DNA from: Marchantia polymorpha subsp. ruderalis
Lineage: Eukaryota > Streptophyta > Marchantiopsida > Marchantiales > Marchantiaceae
Direction of reading: 5' to 3'
Length of the DNA stretch: 64,000 bases
Assembly: GCA_037833965.1 (NCBI GenBank)
Contig: AP031355.1
Location: 7,031,501 to 7,095,500, forward strand
In this document: in pieces, positions 45,869 to 58,957 of the stretch
Numbering within the stretch: the stretch's first letter is position 1
How the letters are laid out: the number at the start of each line of letters is the position of its first letter
The notes under the pieces: model-generated
Seen by the model: only the letters and a program-made list of their open reading frames with translations
What the model was told of the DNA's origin: nothing
Databases searched by the model: none
Made by a program: the position numbers and the translations under genes

Positions 45869-48693
45869 CTAATTAGGAGTAGATGATCCTGATGAGGAGG
45901 CCTCTAGGGACTTGCCCGAAAGACCATTACTAGCCTCCTCACCAACTTTCGTCCAAACATTTGCTATCTTCTCAGCATAACCAACCTGCACCGCAAGATA
46001 ACCGAGAATAAGAAGGGAGTTTACAGAACAAGAAGCTCACGATAATCTCAAGATGTAACTCATCACCTCCCGCCAAATGAACAAGGTCATCCTCATGATG
46101 TGGATAGAATCTTCCATTAAAGATTACGATACTAAGATCCACTGTAATCTTGCTATTGACATGATGAAGAAAACTTGGACATAGAGAAGGTTAGACAAAC
46201 CTGAGTCATGACAAAACCACGGATCATATTTAGAAAGTCCCTTCGCCTGTCTTTCTCGAATCTTTCAAGTTCTGTCCGGTTTCGTTCCTACATGTAGCAG
46301 TCAAATCAAGCAAGAACAGAAAAAACATTCGTAAGTTTCAATCACAGTGGGCCCACACACAAAAATGAGCATGTAGAAAACTCGGACTACATAAAAAGAT
46401 GTGCATGCGCAGGAAAGCACATGAGTTTTCGGTAGAGCAAAGAGTCCTAAAATGGATGTGGCTTGTACATGTGTACCTTGATCCGATCATACTCTTGTTG
46501 CGCACAGTCCCGAGCCTCTTCATTGACTTTAACAGCCTCTTTAAGTTCTTCTATTTTCCGATTCCTATTCTTGTCAACACCAAAAAACTTGGATGCTGCC
46601 ACATTTAGTTTCTCGACTTTTAGATTATTAGCTTGGAGGTCTGTCATCAACGTTTGGACAGTTAGCAGTGCATTCGAACGGTCTGCATACGCAGCATGCA
46701 ATGCCTGCATCAACCCTAAGTACTCATGCAGTTGATCCTGCAAAACAGACAGTAAAAGTTATAAATCAGCGGCCCAACATCATATCACGCTCAATATGAG
46801 AGAAAACGTAACCATGACTAGTAGTAGGTCCTGAAACCTATAATACAGCAACTGTTGTCTACGACAGACCTGGAGGGTTTTGGACATAATTCCCTTTCTT
46901 CCAAGATTTCACTCAGCTTAACGAAGTTAAGTGTTGCTTTTTAGTTCTAAAAAAAATAAATGATGTTGGTGATGAGAAATCTGAATCCAATTTATGTATG
47001 TTCTCACGAAATCATGTCAATATATATGTTGTGCCACAGGAGTCATCTGACTTACCAAATGCTTGACAGATTGTGCATTAGCTTCCCGATAGAAGCGGCT
47101 GGCCTTGACAGCTGCTGTGCCTATACGCTTGGCGTCATTGGCGTGAATTCTCTGCGGGTTTGTCCCCATCTCCTCTGTCTCAAACTTGGCAATTTTAATA
47201 AAAGCCAGACCAAGCTCACCCATTACCTCACCGACATCTTGTTGGGCCTTGACCAGAATTTCGGCCTGCAGAAGAGGGCCGAGGTCAATATATAAAAAGA
47301 TCTCAAACTGGTCCCCGAATGAATTCAGCCAGTTCCGAATTTATTTGTTATTCCGAGTAGCAATACGATTGAACTTGGATAATCCCGATATATTTGATGC
47401 AATCAAAGAACATGCACCAATCCAAAGGTGTATCTTCAGTGAACGTCCAGGATGTGAGCAATCTGAGATTACTTCACAGGATTGTACAGCCGAAGAGAAT
47501 AAGTGGACAAAAGGAATGATGGCCACAAAAGGAAAACTCAGAGCGAAAAGAAAAAGACGGACCAGGAAGAGGACAGTAGATAACATATGCAGCGGATATA
47601 ACTAAGAAGCTCGCACCTGCTGCGACGCATCACCGAGCTGCTTTTCCAAATCCTGCAATTTCTCTTTCTTCTCTAGAAATGCTTTGTCTTCTTCAAAGAC
47701 AGCAGGCTTCACTCCGCCCCAATCATTAGTAACAGATTGCTTAAGCTCTTTGAATAACCTCACTAAATCTCGGCCTCCCTTGGCAGGCTGAGAAGCTTCT
47801 TGAGGAGGAACCACAGTGCTGCTCTCGCCAAAAAGCTGCCGAGGCAAATTCACTGCACCATCTAGCATCCTGGACGCCATATCCGTTGTGGGTGTGAGAG
47901 GGAGCTTACCCTGGAACTGGAGAAAGAGCCTTAACTCATTGCTCCGCCTCAAAACTGGATGGGCTGCCAATCTCGAGAGGTACTTCTCAAGAGCAACTCT
48001 CCGCTGCTCGATGAACTCCGCTTTTTGCATGACCTGGCTTTCAACGATACTCTTATCGGGACGGGGAGGAATGAAGTATCCCCTGTATGCATCTGCAAGC
48101 CTATCTCCAAGGGTCACGACGTCTCTGAATCGCCTGCGGACATTAAAATCTGTCCCCCGGTATTCAGGAATGTTTGTCCTGGTTGTGATGAGATAGGTGA
48201 CGTAAGAGCTTCCCCCTGGAACGATAGAGCCACCCGACTCCTGTGACTTCTGTGGCTGCGTGACTGTTATAATTAGGGTATCGCTGTATACTGGGAACGA
48301 CTGAAGGGAAGACGAAGATGAGTTGCCTACTTCCCTGCCGTTCCCATTGACGGAAGAAGCTTCGCCCATGTATGGAGTGAAGATGGCATCTGCGTACGAC
48401 GGAGGCTCCACGAGATCCGCTTCGCGGAAGCTTTTCCTGGAGGATGAAGAATTCGAGCTATCCTGAAAACTCTTTCTGTAAGAATCCTTGAAGCTCTTTT
48501 GAGACGAATCATGTCTAGGCGAAGACAGTGGATGATGGGACTCATCCAACGCAGTGCTTCCGGACATGGCACTCCTGTAATCACTATTGGAAAGGAACGG
48601 GTGCGGCGACTGATCCAACACTAAGCTTTCCATCGCATCTGTGGACGTGAATAACCTGGCCTGCTGGGCCTCGTCATCCTCCGAGCCCATCAT
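45869..48693 (-). CDS. SNX2: Sorting nexin 2-type PX-BAR protein, five exons
   Basis: A plant SNX2-class protein that binds endosomal phosphoinositides and curves membranes, acting with SNX1 and the retromer core in trans-Golgi/vacuolar sorting. Exons (minus strand): 48693-47617, 47265-47056, 46737-46477, 46287-46201 and 45985-45869, all phase 0 with GT-AG introns, predicting 583 residues. Residues 1-~135 are Ser-rich and disordered. The PX domain is ~138-262: SDTLIITVTQPQKS, NVRRRFRDVVTLGDRL (phosphoinositide-binding Arg/Phe), the PxxP-like loop FIPPRPDKS and ALEKYLSRLAAHP. The BAR coiled coil occupies ~300-560 (EILVKAQQDVGEVMGELGLA, DQLHEYLGLMQALHAAYADR, ERNRTELERFEKDRRRDF) and ends VGYAEKIANVWTKVGEE. 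The start is the ATG pair MMGSEDDEAQQ. Confidence 0.93.
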
Positions 48694-51600
48694 TTCCACA
48701 ATCGGAACAAAATTTTGAAATTCCTTCCTGTCCTGCTTAAACCACGATTATCCCAAAGTCACCTACTCTCCTCCTCCTACTACGCCTCAGGTCTCTCTCT
48801 GGATCAAGCTGCCTCCGATCCACCACCGATTCTCCTCGAACCGACTTCCTCTTCCCTGATCATCACCGTCATCCTTCTTGTCCCTCCGGTCAACGAGTCC
48901 AGCGAACTCCCCGATCTCCCTCCACACCTACAGCTGCTCTGCTCTGCTTAACAATCCCCGATCGATCCACTGTTCTTCTTCCTCCGCCTTCCCGCCACGT
49001 AATCGATCAGCGGACCGCTCCCGTCAACCCGACCGAAATCCCACCAATCCAAAACAAGCTCCGACCTCTACTGTGCCCACTCCTCCCACACACGATACAG
49101 CTTCGATTCATAAATCTCACTCCAAACCCTGCCCTAGCACCTGTACTATACTACACAATCCCTAATAACACGTACGAATCGAATCGGCCCCACCAAAGTC
49201 AAGGCGAGTCGAGGCAAGCGAGCCGGAGTAAGGAAGAGGAAAAGCGCAGCTCTCTGTCGTCAGTTGCACGCACGCACACATTTACACACAGACAAACTCA
49301 CTCACTCACTCACACAAAAGTGCAATTTTCGACCGGGAGAAGCAGAAGAACGCCGTCGATGGGAGAGGGAGAGAGAAGACAGACAATCCAGGAGTGAAGA
49401 GAGTGGGGAGCGAACGGGGAGAGGGCGAAGCCTGTCGAGGGAGGCACGAGTTCTTGACTTTTTTTCCTCCTCCTCCTTCTCCTACTCCTGCTCCTGCTCC
49501 TTCTGCTGCTGCTGGTCCTCCTTTGCTTTCCTTCGCTCTGATTACTCGCTCTTTTCGTTTCCTTTCGTCGTGTGCCTTGATTGGCCGAGGCCTGGTGCTC
49601 CTTCGCCAAGTTCGCGGGGTTAATTTGCGAGCAAAGTTGCGAGGCAGGGCCTCGTCCTCCTCCTCCTCCTCCTGCTGCTGCTGCTCCTGCGCCCGACAGA
49701 CAGTCCTGCAATCTGCCTGCCCTCCGCTCGATTCGGGTCAAAAGGCTCCCGAATTTTCGCCCGCTCTCAGTCGTCCATCTTCATCCTCCTCGTCTCCGTT
49801 CGATCGATCGCCACCTGCCTCTCTCCGCCTTCCATGCCATCGATGGGATGGGACGGCCGCCATCTTGCGCCATCCATCCTCGGATGCATGACCATCCATC
49901 GTTCTTCCGAGGGCAACTCCATCCCCGACCACGACGAGGTTAGCACATCTACTGCCACGACTACGACCACGACCAGGTTAGATCATCGACTGCGCCTACC
50001 TGAGCGACGATAAACGTGGGGGATGGGTTTTATTGTGTCTCTTCGTATTTACTAGTTGGAGTTAGATTGTTTTTATTGTGTTTTTCATCCTTTTGACCCT
50101 TTGGTCTATTTACCATTTACTTCGATGATTCACACCTGAAGCAAAAGTATGGGCACCACGTAGAGGAACAAGGAGTTGCAAACCATCGAAGAAGTCAGTG
50201 AAGATCCACCGAGTGCTCATAGAAAGATCTTATTAAGACTTGCTAGTCGTACAATTCATGCTTCATCGTGTACCCTTTCAGCATCCTCTTTGACCACAGT
50301 TCTTTGGAGTTGATTGCTTAAGAGTTTGTCAACCCATATTGTTGAGCATAAGAATTTTTTTTAAATGTGCATTTACATTTGGTTCTCTCGAATCACATCC
50401 GTTTGTCTCTTAAGAGTGTGAAGAATTTATGGACGTTCGTTTAACCTACTTCTCGCTTGATTGTTTACTGTTCAAATTCTTCTCTATTCTATCAACATGT
50501 CTTCATACAAAAAGTTATCACTTTTCTACAATTTACTCTTGTAGCTTGACAAAGGTTATGATGTCTATTTGCCCTGATTCATTACAAATTTGGAAAATTC
50601 ACATAATTATTCCCGGGCATTATGAGGCATCTTGATAATTTCTACAGAAATTTCACTATATGCATAAAAAGTTTAATCTTGTATGTTTGAAAATCAAAGT
50701 TTTAATTTATTGAGTAGTCTTCGTCATCTGAAACTTCCGACGGTGTGTATGTATGACATTACCAAGCTACTTATCCAATTAATAATGCATGTTGGATCCA
50801 AACCATTTTTGTTAATCAAGTTAACGTGACAAAAAAAAGTTTCCAATGTTGTATTGCACCTAGATGATTATCTCCCACTATAAGCTCAGAAAGCAACATG
50901 AGCATTACTTTACTTTATCCAAAGTAAAGTATTGCTCGTAGATTTAATTATCTTCCTTGCATGAATTTTCCTTAACCTATATTTTTATTAGCTTCGAGGT
51001 CTTTGCAAGTTGGATCGTTGCTTTTTCTAGCCAACGCTTAGAACTGATTATCATTAATTGTGTAACATAAAAATTCACAAAATGACATACATTTCCACTA
51101 TTTCACAATCTAATTGGATGATGTATCATTTGTTGACTATAAATAGGGTTTCTTAATTTCTTGCTCTAACATATTCATGTTCATGCATTTGGACTTGATG
51201 TTATGGCTTATCAAAAATACACTAAAACATTTTACAGTGATGAAGTTACATTTTGCTTTAAACATGTAGGTACATTATTATTGATTACACTTTGTTTTAT
51301 TGCATCATAAAGATGTATTCATACCACTTGCCGCATATTTGAAGTCATAATAGAATATTTTTAAATATTTATTCAAAAGTGTTTGCTATGAATTATGGAA
51401 AATATCATATATCGATTTTCTATGTAGATTGTCCAAACTTACACTTTCAGAATAAACTAGTGCTGTATGCCTTGCCCCCCATAATGGTAAAAGATCATAA
51501 TCTCTTGGTTCAAGAGAATCATGTTATTCGGAAAGCGATGGTGATTACTACAGAGGTGGCAATTTGAGTGACCTGATTCGAAATTCTCAAATGTAAATCT

Positions 51601-51973
51601 GTGAAAATAGCGTTAACTCTTTGCTTTCAAAGATTCAGTTCTATACAATACCCGAAATTCAAGTCCACATGATTTTGAGAGAGTCCATGGAAGTCAGTTT
51701 TTATGTCTTGTTTTCTAATGCATCTTTCTCCTCCTCCATCTACTCCAAAATGTGGACCTAAAACATCCAATAGGCGGGTGAACTAGTCATTGATGGTTAA
51801 AACTGTGATAAATATATATTAAATTGTTTTATAATGTTGCTCATGCAATTTTTTTTCCCAAATTAGTTATACTCTTATGTATAAATTAATATGTAATTTT
51901 TATTATAAATCAATGGAGAGGCTAGTTATCACTCTAACATCGAAGGGCTAATTAGCACTCACTCTACTCCAAG
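48694..51973. other. SNX2 upstream region and AT-rich intergenic DNA
   Basis: 48.7-50.0 kb is pyrimidine-rich with TCC/TGC low-complexity runs (for example 49465-49520 and 49650-49690), fitting a promoter and long leader. Open frames there are low-complexity. From 50 kb it is AT-rich with no recognisable gene. Confidence 0.55.
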
Positions 51974-52167
51974 TTAATCTTTCATCGGTAGATGCGAAGA
52001 TATACTAAGGGTATTAAATAAATCCTCCCCTAAATAAAGGAACACTATTAATATTATGAAGGGCCAGACATTAATCTTTCGTAGGTAGATGCGAAGATAT
52101 ACTAAGGGTATTAAATAAATCCTCCCTTAAATAAAAGGAACACTATTAATATTATGAAGTACCAGAC
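51974..52167. repeat. Two-copy tandem repeat, 97-bp unit
   Basis: TTAATCTTTCATCGGTAGAT at 51974 recurs as TTAATCTTTCGTAGGTAGAT at 52071. The two units differ at only a handful of bases, so the duplication is recent. No gene overlaps it. Confidence 0.9.
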
Positions 52168-54123
52168 TAAATCACACCCTAATTATCATGCCTATGCCCG
52201 CTTTTGCTACTATCCAAGCTCACTTCTGCTACAACCCAAGCGCAATGTTACTGCCCAAGCCCCAGCAACGCGGGAGACAACAACGGCCGCAGCAGTACCG
52301 CGCCACTCGAAGACTCTCGATTACGCTCTCCTCTGCCTCGCGGACGAGCTCGGGTTGGCAGCAGGGTTTGAGTGGAGTCGTGCTTTGACGCGCAATCAAT
52401 TGTTTGTATGTAATGGATATGTTTGTATGTAATGGATGTGGCCGTAGCAAAAACGGGTGTGGCACTAGACTAGCACTATTATGAAAAATATTTGACTTAT
52501 ATTCAAAAACACTATGCACATGAATTTGATTCTATTGTTCTAATTTCTACTTGAAAGGTATATATTTTTGAAGATCTTCAGTTCAAACTTCATCCATGGG
52601 AATTGAAACAGTTCAATTCCCATATCTATCAATTTCATTGATAGATATGGCTATAGTTTTAACATAGTAGGTAGTTCCCTTTCCTCAATGTCACAGCTGA
52701 AGTTCGTGGTATTAGTGCGAACTAGGCAAATTGTGTGATGCTTTAATGCTAACAATTTCTCGTCTCATCTCCAGGTATATATAAATTTCATACATAAGTC
52801 ACAAATAGTCAACAGATATACTGTTTAAAAATTTATTATTTCAGATGCAAGACAAAAATGATCGAAATTTCCCATCTATGAAATTCAATTCAGTAGCATA
52901 ATGCAGCAGCCAATTGATCCTACATGTGATCACAATTCTAAGTTTACTCTCTATATATAGAAACGGCCTAAGTCAAGATAAAGCAGGCATCCTCAACATA
53001 ATTACTCCATTGCATATACCCCTAACTAAGTAAACAACCAACATGTACATGTGACAAATGTAAATTACCTGTGTGCATATGTACTGTCGCTCAAACATAA
53101 CTATCGCCTTGTTACACGGCCACCCAGACTTCCACATCTTCGGCGTGTCACTTAATATCCAAACATCTGGAGCTGTCCTCACTTATGTACATAGCGAAGG
53201 GTAGATACTGAGGGTTTTTGTTGGTTTGGCTTTGCCCTGATTTCTTCTCCCACATGGGCCTTAACCCCAGTCCCCTATACAATGTCATAAGGGGTTCACA
53301 GTAATGTTCAGAGCACTATATGTAAACCAGGTCGATTTTCTTGTAGATTCACATATCTGAAAAATCTCATGCAGAGGAGATACTGCTGAGATGCAAGTAA
53401 AGAATGCGTATATTCTCTGTTGGATGCGTCGGACACAGTTTGAAAGTTCAGTGCAGGTCTTGGAACACGAACATCAAAACATTACCCCACCCTAAAAAGT
53501 ATCTGTAACTATTCAAATGAAAACGAGGACATTTTCCAAACTCAGCAAAGTTGCTCATTTCATCACCTAAAGACAAATGCAGAGTGAATCACAGAAACCA
53601 AGCATGTAATCATGACATTTCATCGGCTCTATCTTAAAAAAACTAGCCGCTTTTGCCAATTCTGTGAATGTAAAAGTTGAGATAAAACATTCTTTTAAGG
53701 TGCAAAAACTCTTGTATTTCTCTGATACAACGGCAGGACTTCGTGAACATTTGGGTCACTATTGCCCAGGAAACAAACTCTTAGTCTTCAGCCATATCTG
53801 ACTGAACACGTGGTAAGCAAATGGATGTAGCAAAAATCTCGGTTTCAATCACAAACCACTCTTCGAAGAGGGTTGTCCGTAGACCTAACTTTACAGCTGT
53901 TCTCAAGACGAAGAACCCACTTTGGGTTCTCAAATAGAGAAGACGGGAAGACATGTACAAGAAGGGACACATGAATGTGTCCACCAAACAGAAGAAGCGT
54001 AGTTGAAGTAGAGATCAACGATTTACCTAGAGGGACCAGGAACACCCACCGATTACGAGGCCATCCATCCCAAAAAATGAGCTAGAACATCTACCTAATC
54101 AAAAACTCCTGGGGATGAAGAGC
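52168..54123. other. AT-rich intergenic DNA with hairpin cluster
   Basis: No gene recognised. Contains the palindrome and hairpin cluster at 52570-52648. The last few hundred bases should be the 3' untranslated region of the uridylyltransferase gene. Confidence 0.5.
52570..52648. repeat. Two adjacent perfect hairpins plus a palindrome
   Basis: GAAGATCTTC (52570-52579) is a palindrome. ATGGGAATTGAA (52596-52607) pairs with TTCAATTCCCAT (52612-52623). ATATCTATCAAT (52622-52633) pairs with ATTGATAGATAT (52637-52648). The two 12-bp stems abut, sharing two bases. Confidence 0.7.
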
Positions 54124-57100
54124 TTATGTTTGCCATCGACCATCTACAGTGCTATCTCCATGGCGTTGGTGATTACTCAAATTGTGAGGTTGGACATCTC
54201 CTCCTACCACAGAAGTACACGCCCCCCGGCTCCTGTTGCCTCGCCCATAACGACGATGTCCCGACGGAGTCGTACCCCGAGCACTCGTGTTAGGTTGGTA
54301 CGTTCCTGGCCTATTTGTCGCCGATAAATCCCCGTTACGTGCAACTTGAGTTGGTTCGACATGAACCACACTGCCATCACACGAAGAATCTCTCGATCTT
54401 GCAACTCGACTGCCCAGTACTCTACTATTCCTATATACATGCCTGTTCCTTGAAGCCGCAGAGGCGGTTTCAGAATCCAGAGTGGGTTGTCCAATATCTC
54501 TAACGTGACTACGTTTAACTAGATCTACATGCGTAACAGTATACTCTAGATCTTCATGTGTAAACTGTACGGCACGTTGAGGATCAGGATTAACTAGATC
54601 TACATGCGTAACAGTATACTCTAGATCTTCATGTGTAAACTGTACGGCACGTTGAGGATCAGGATTAACTGCGTGGCCATGGCTGAGATTTACTACACGT
54701 CCAGGATTCCAGCTACGAGACATATGATGTTGAAAACCTGGCCCGTCCTGAGCGTTGTCTCTATATCCAGAGGCTCCAGTAGTAGTATGGGAAGGTGCAG
54801 AATGCACACGACTATGGTTAAACTGAATGGAGGTGTCCATATGAGGTTGATGTCCCCTGTTGCTTGATACGCTGCTTCGACTTTCATTCGTGGACCAACC
54901 GTTTCCGCTTTGTGAAAAGTCTACGTGTGTGGCAGCTAGTCTGGCATGATCCAATGCCCTGTGTCTTTGTTTCGCTCCAAAAAGGTAAACCCTTAAATCT
55001 GTAGAGTCCATAACATTGTTAACTGGATCCTTGAGGTTGGACAACGTAGCATGAAAGCACTGATAGATAAGCTCGAACTCCTTCCTCGAAACTGATCGAG
55101 CCACGTTTTGCGTACGATCTGCAAAGTCCTCCACCTGACAGTCAGTAAACACATGGAAGCCGGAATCATCAAATTAGAATCTGCTCTTGATGAATAAAAT
55201 GTAATGTTTCAGAAAACCGTCATTTTGAAGGTAGAATGCCATAATGCATATGATACAGCTAAGTATGAATCCAGCCTTCAGGGAAAATACTAGTCTAAAG
55301 AAAGATTTCAAAAAGACATTTTTTGGCATGTAGTGATAAAAGTCGGTATATACAGTGATAGATTGAAGCTTCAATGAGGCCTTAAGATTTTATACTAATC
55401 TTGGTCCCCTAGATCGCCGGGAGAAAACAGGCTGCTATTAACACGAAACGACCGGGTTGAATTTTATTGAAAGAGTTGAATCTGAGTAGTCGACATAAAG
55501 AACCGGTGCGCTTTGAACGTTCCGCTGATAGATGGAAGATAGACTGTACTCATTCGATCGTACCTGTCATAACCTCAAGACCATGGCTGAACGATGCATG
55601 AAACCAAGACATCGTGAGTTAAAAACAAGCTAGCAGATGGATATACGTACAGAGATACAGCCAATGTGGTTCTTCGGCCAGATTTTGGAGATCCACTTTC
55701 CTTCGTATGTGCTGGAACACAAACCATGTCCCCACAAGTTTTCCACGGCTACCAGCTGCATCACATTCAGTTGTGCAGAGGGCTTGAATACATGAACAGA
55801 GGAACTTAGACGAGTTGCGATGACGTAGATTTTACAACCGAAGTCCACTTTCCACCGAGTGAGAAATCGATAAATGTCTACACTAACGCATTATTGTCTC
55901 GAATCTCAAATTTCTGAATCCACCCGATAAGCAGCAAAACAAGAATTGCACTATCACTACGTTAGGCTTCGACTTTCCCTATGAGCTGTTTGATTCCGCA
56001 CCTTGACGAAGAAAGAACCGAAGAGCTCAGGAACAGACTCAAGGTTGTTTGCTCCGAATCCACTATCCTTGAACAACCACACACGGGTAGCGACAACATT
56101 CAAACAACTCTCCACGTCGGGCAGGAACAACCCTGCTCTAGCACGTGCAAAGTCATTGAATTAGTAGCGCCAACAGTACAAATGGAGAATTGCAAACATG
56201 GTTGAAAGATAGCAAAGGACATATCGGGCTTCTTTACAAGAAAAACTTCAGAGAAACCTTCACGAGGATTGGCCATGTCTTTCGTGCATAACGTAGAACT
56301 AACAAACGCAAAATGGAAAGCATATTTCGAATTAGCAGGGAAAGTACCTTCCATGAAGACCGAAAATGGAGGAAGAATTGGAGGCGAACGTGTCTGTTGC
56401 ACAGTTGCACATCATGAAAATATGTAGCATGATCATTATACAGATCCAAGGTTTTGCTACACCTTCCTCTGCACGAACAGAACCATTATCTTACATTTAT
56501 GTGAATCGATTACCTCAAGAAACTAACAAAAGACAGTTCAGATGGACTATCCCCGCAGGCACACATTGGCACGTTGAATACAATGTACTATATCCTGACA
56601 ATAGAGAGTAAGAAGGTTGGTTTCTTTCACTGAAATCCCAGAAAAAATGTACTTCACTCACTTGTAGGTGGAACGCTACAAGCAAACATATAGACAACGA
56701 ATTCAATGTTCCATTCTTCGAACTGTTGACGTTGTGTTTCTTCGCCCATGACTTCACCTGTAAAGGAAGAAATACATACATCAACACGAACAAAACACGC
56801 GACTTATCAAGTCTCCCCGACAGCAAATCCACTTAACAGCATTCAAGATATTATGTCTTGGACTTGTCGATCATTTACATTTAGGATGGTAAAAACGGCT
56901 ACTCCACTTAGTCTCCATCTATATCACATTGATGAGATGAAAGACATCAGGGCGGAAAGAAACACGAACCAAATAGCACAACTGCCGAAATCTGGTATCT
57001 ATCGTGGCAAACATCCCCAAAACCTTTGACTTCAAGACGCCATCGTTGTTCTCCACGGATATATCGCATTCTATACCAGTATTACATTGTACAAATTTGA

Positions 57101-58441
57101 CGACTGGCACAGCTGCTCTATATACTGTCTCTATTCCCCGTACAGACCTTTGACCTGCGTCAACGCAAGCGGCACGTAAATTTGCAGGCCCAGAAACTTA
57201 GCAAGCTTCAGAAGCTGAATGCTGACATTAAAACGGCAATTCTTCCCGTCCAAGCACATAACCGACTCGCTAGTTGGAAAGGGTTGATAGACAGGAAGCA
57301 AAAACTCACCCTTTTGGAGTCCATACAAGGCATTGGCCACTTTTCTCAAATAGTGGACTTTGTCATTTCGAGAGCATTGACGTTTCCCGTCTGACAAATT
57401 CAGTGACAGATCCAGGTCACTGCTTGCTGTGTACAGATCCATCACGAAGGAGCCAAACGCACTAATGCTGCTTCCTGTTGAAATGAGCCAACAAATTAAC
57501 CAATGCATTAGTACCGCAACCAGGACCAATCATTTTCAGGTAAAACAGAGGACTTCTCTAACAGCTCAGACATAATGCATATGCCCAGGTTTAAGGTTAG
57601 TAGAAATAGTGACATTACCACTGACCGGGGATTTTGTGTTTGACAAAATTCTCAATGAATTTTATCACCCTTATGCGTTTGTCCCGGTCATCTGGCTTAG
57701 GTTGCAGAGCAGCATACACTTCATTGAACATGTCCTTCATCAATGCCTGGACCTTGTCCGTAAAATAAAGCTGACCAGCTTGCTGCCTCTCCAGCTCCAG
57801 TGCTTTTTCATTCACTTCTGTCGTTTCCAAGACACATTCCATTTCACGTCAAAAACATTGTATTCGACATTCTTATTTTCGAGATACTTGCACCGCGTAG
57901 GAAGGTATTGGACAGGTACTATGTGGCGGCGGGTCCAAGTCTCATAAGTCGTCTTTTTGCAAAAGGGGCCACCATGTGAAGCTTCTTTGATGCACTAGTA
58001 AGCCAGCTCAATCCAAAGGATGAAGAGGTGAAGCTTGACCTTCCGATAGTACACAGCCAGGTTACTTGCCCAAAATAATCACCCCCTTTAAAGCAGAAGG
58101 TGGAACAACCAAGGGATGGATTACCGTTACTCATTAGATCACTCTGTGCTTCCACCGTTGCAAACAACTACAATGGCGTATTAACCAGTGAGAAGTGCTT
58201 GATTCGAAATTCAGACCGGATATGCCAGAGGTTCAAGGCGTCCAGATTTATCAAATTACAATTTTAGGTGGATGAGTTTCTTGTAACAACAAAAAATTAA
58301 CAGCATCAATAGGAACAGATTAAACTTACGATGAGAGGAGAGAACGATGGGACCGTCAGTCGGAACATCATCGCCGTCATCCTCAGAGTCGAAACCAGTG
58401 GGATCAGGACTTCCACCGAACTCTCTCGACCCTTCCTGCAT
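54124..58441 (-). CDS. HESO1-like terminal nucleotidyltransferase, ten exons
   Basis: Related to plant HESO1, which adds uridines to unmethylated small RNAs and cleaved mRNAs. Exons (minus strand): 58441-58330, 57817-57626, 57474-57310, 57196-57155, 57115-56970, 56757-56662, 56393-56348, 56132-56002, 55782-55651 and 55134-54124; phases agree and predict 690 residues. The 42-nt exon 4 and its junctions are least certain. Landmarks are YAALQPKPDDRDKRIRVIKF, the polymerase motif FGSFVMDLYTASSDLDLSLN (Gly109-Ser110, Asp121, Asp123), VPVVKFVQ and GIECDISVEN (third Asp, ~188), VKSWAKKHNVNSSKNGTLNS, SPPILPPF and VPELFGSFFVK. The VEDFADRTQNVARSVSRKEF segment matches the end of the HESO1 core. The ~335-residue tail is His/Arg/Asn/Ser-rich and holds an exact 25-residue tandem repeat. 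Catalytic residues look intact. Confidence 0.87.
54516..54665 (-). repeat. Exact 75-bp tandem duplication in coding sequence
   Basis: Two identical 75-bp units (54516-54590 and 54591-54665) inside the last exon of the HESO1-like gene. They keep frame and encode the 25-residue block NPDPQRAVQFTHEDLEYTVT plus HVDLV twice, at about residues 511-560. Confidence 0.95.

Positions 58442-58957
<516 letters not shown>

Noticed and set aside
57919..58167. Open frame as an extra exon of the HESO1-like gene
   Set aside because: Exons at 58441-58330 and 57817-57626 join directly in phase, and this frame has no resemblance to nucleotidyltransferases.
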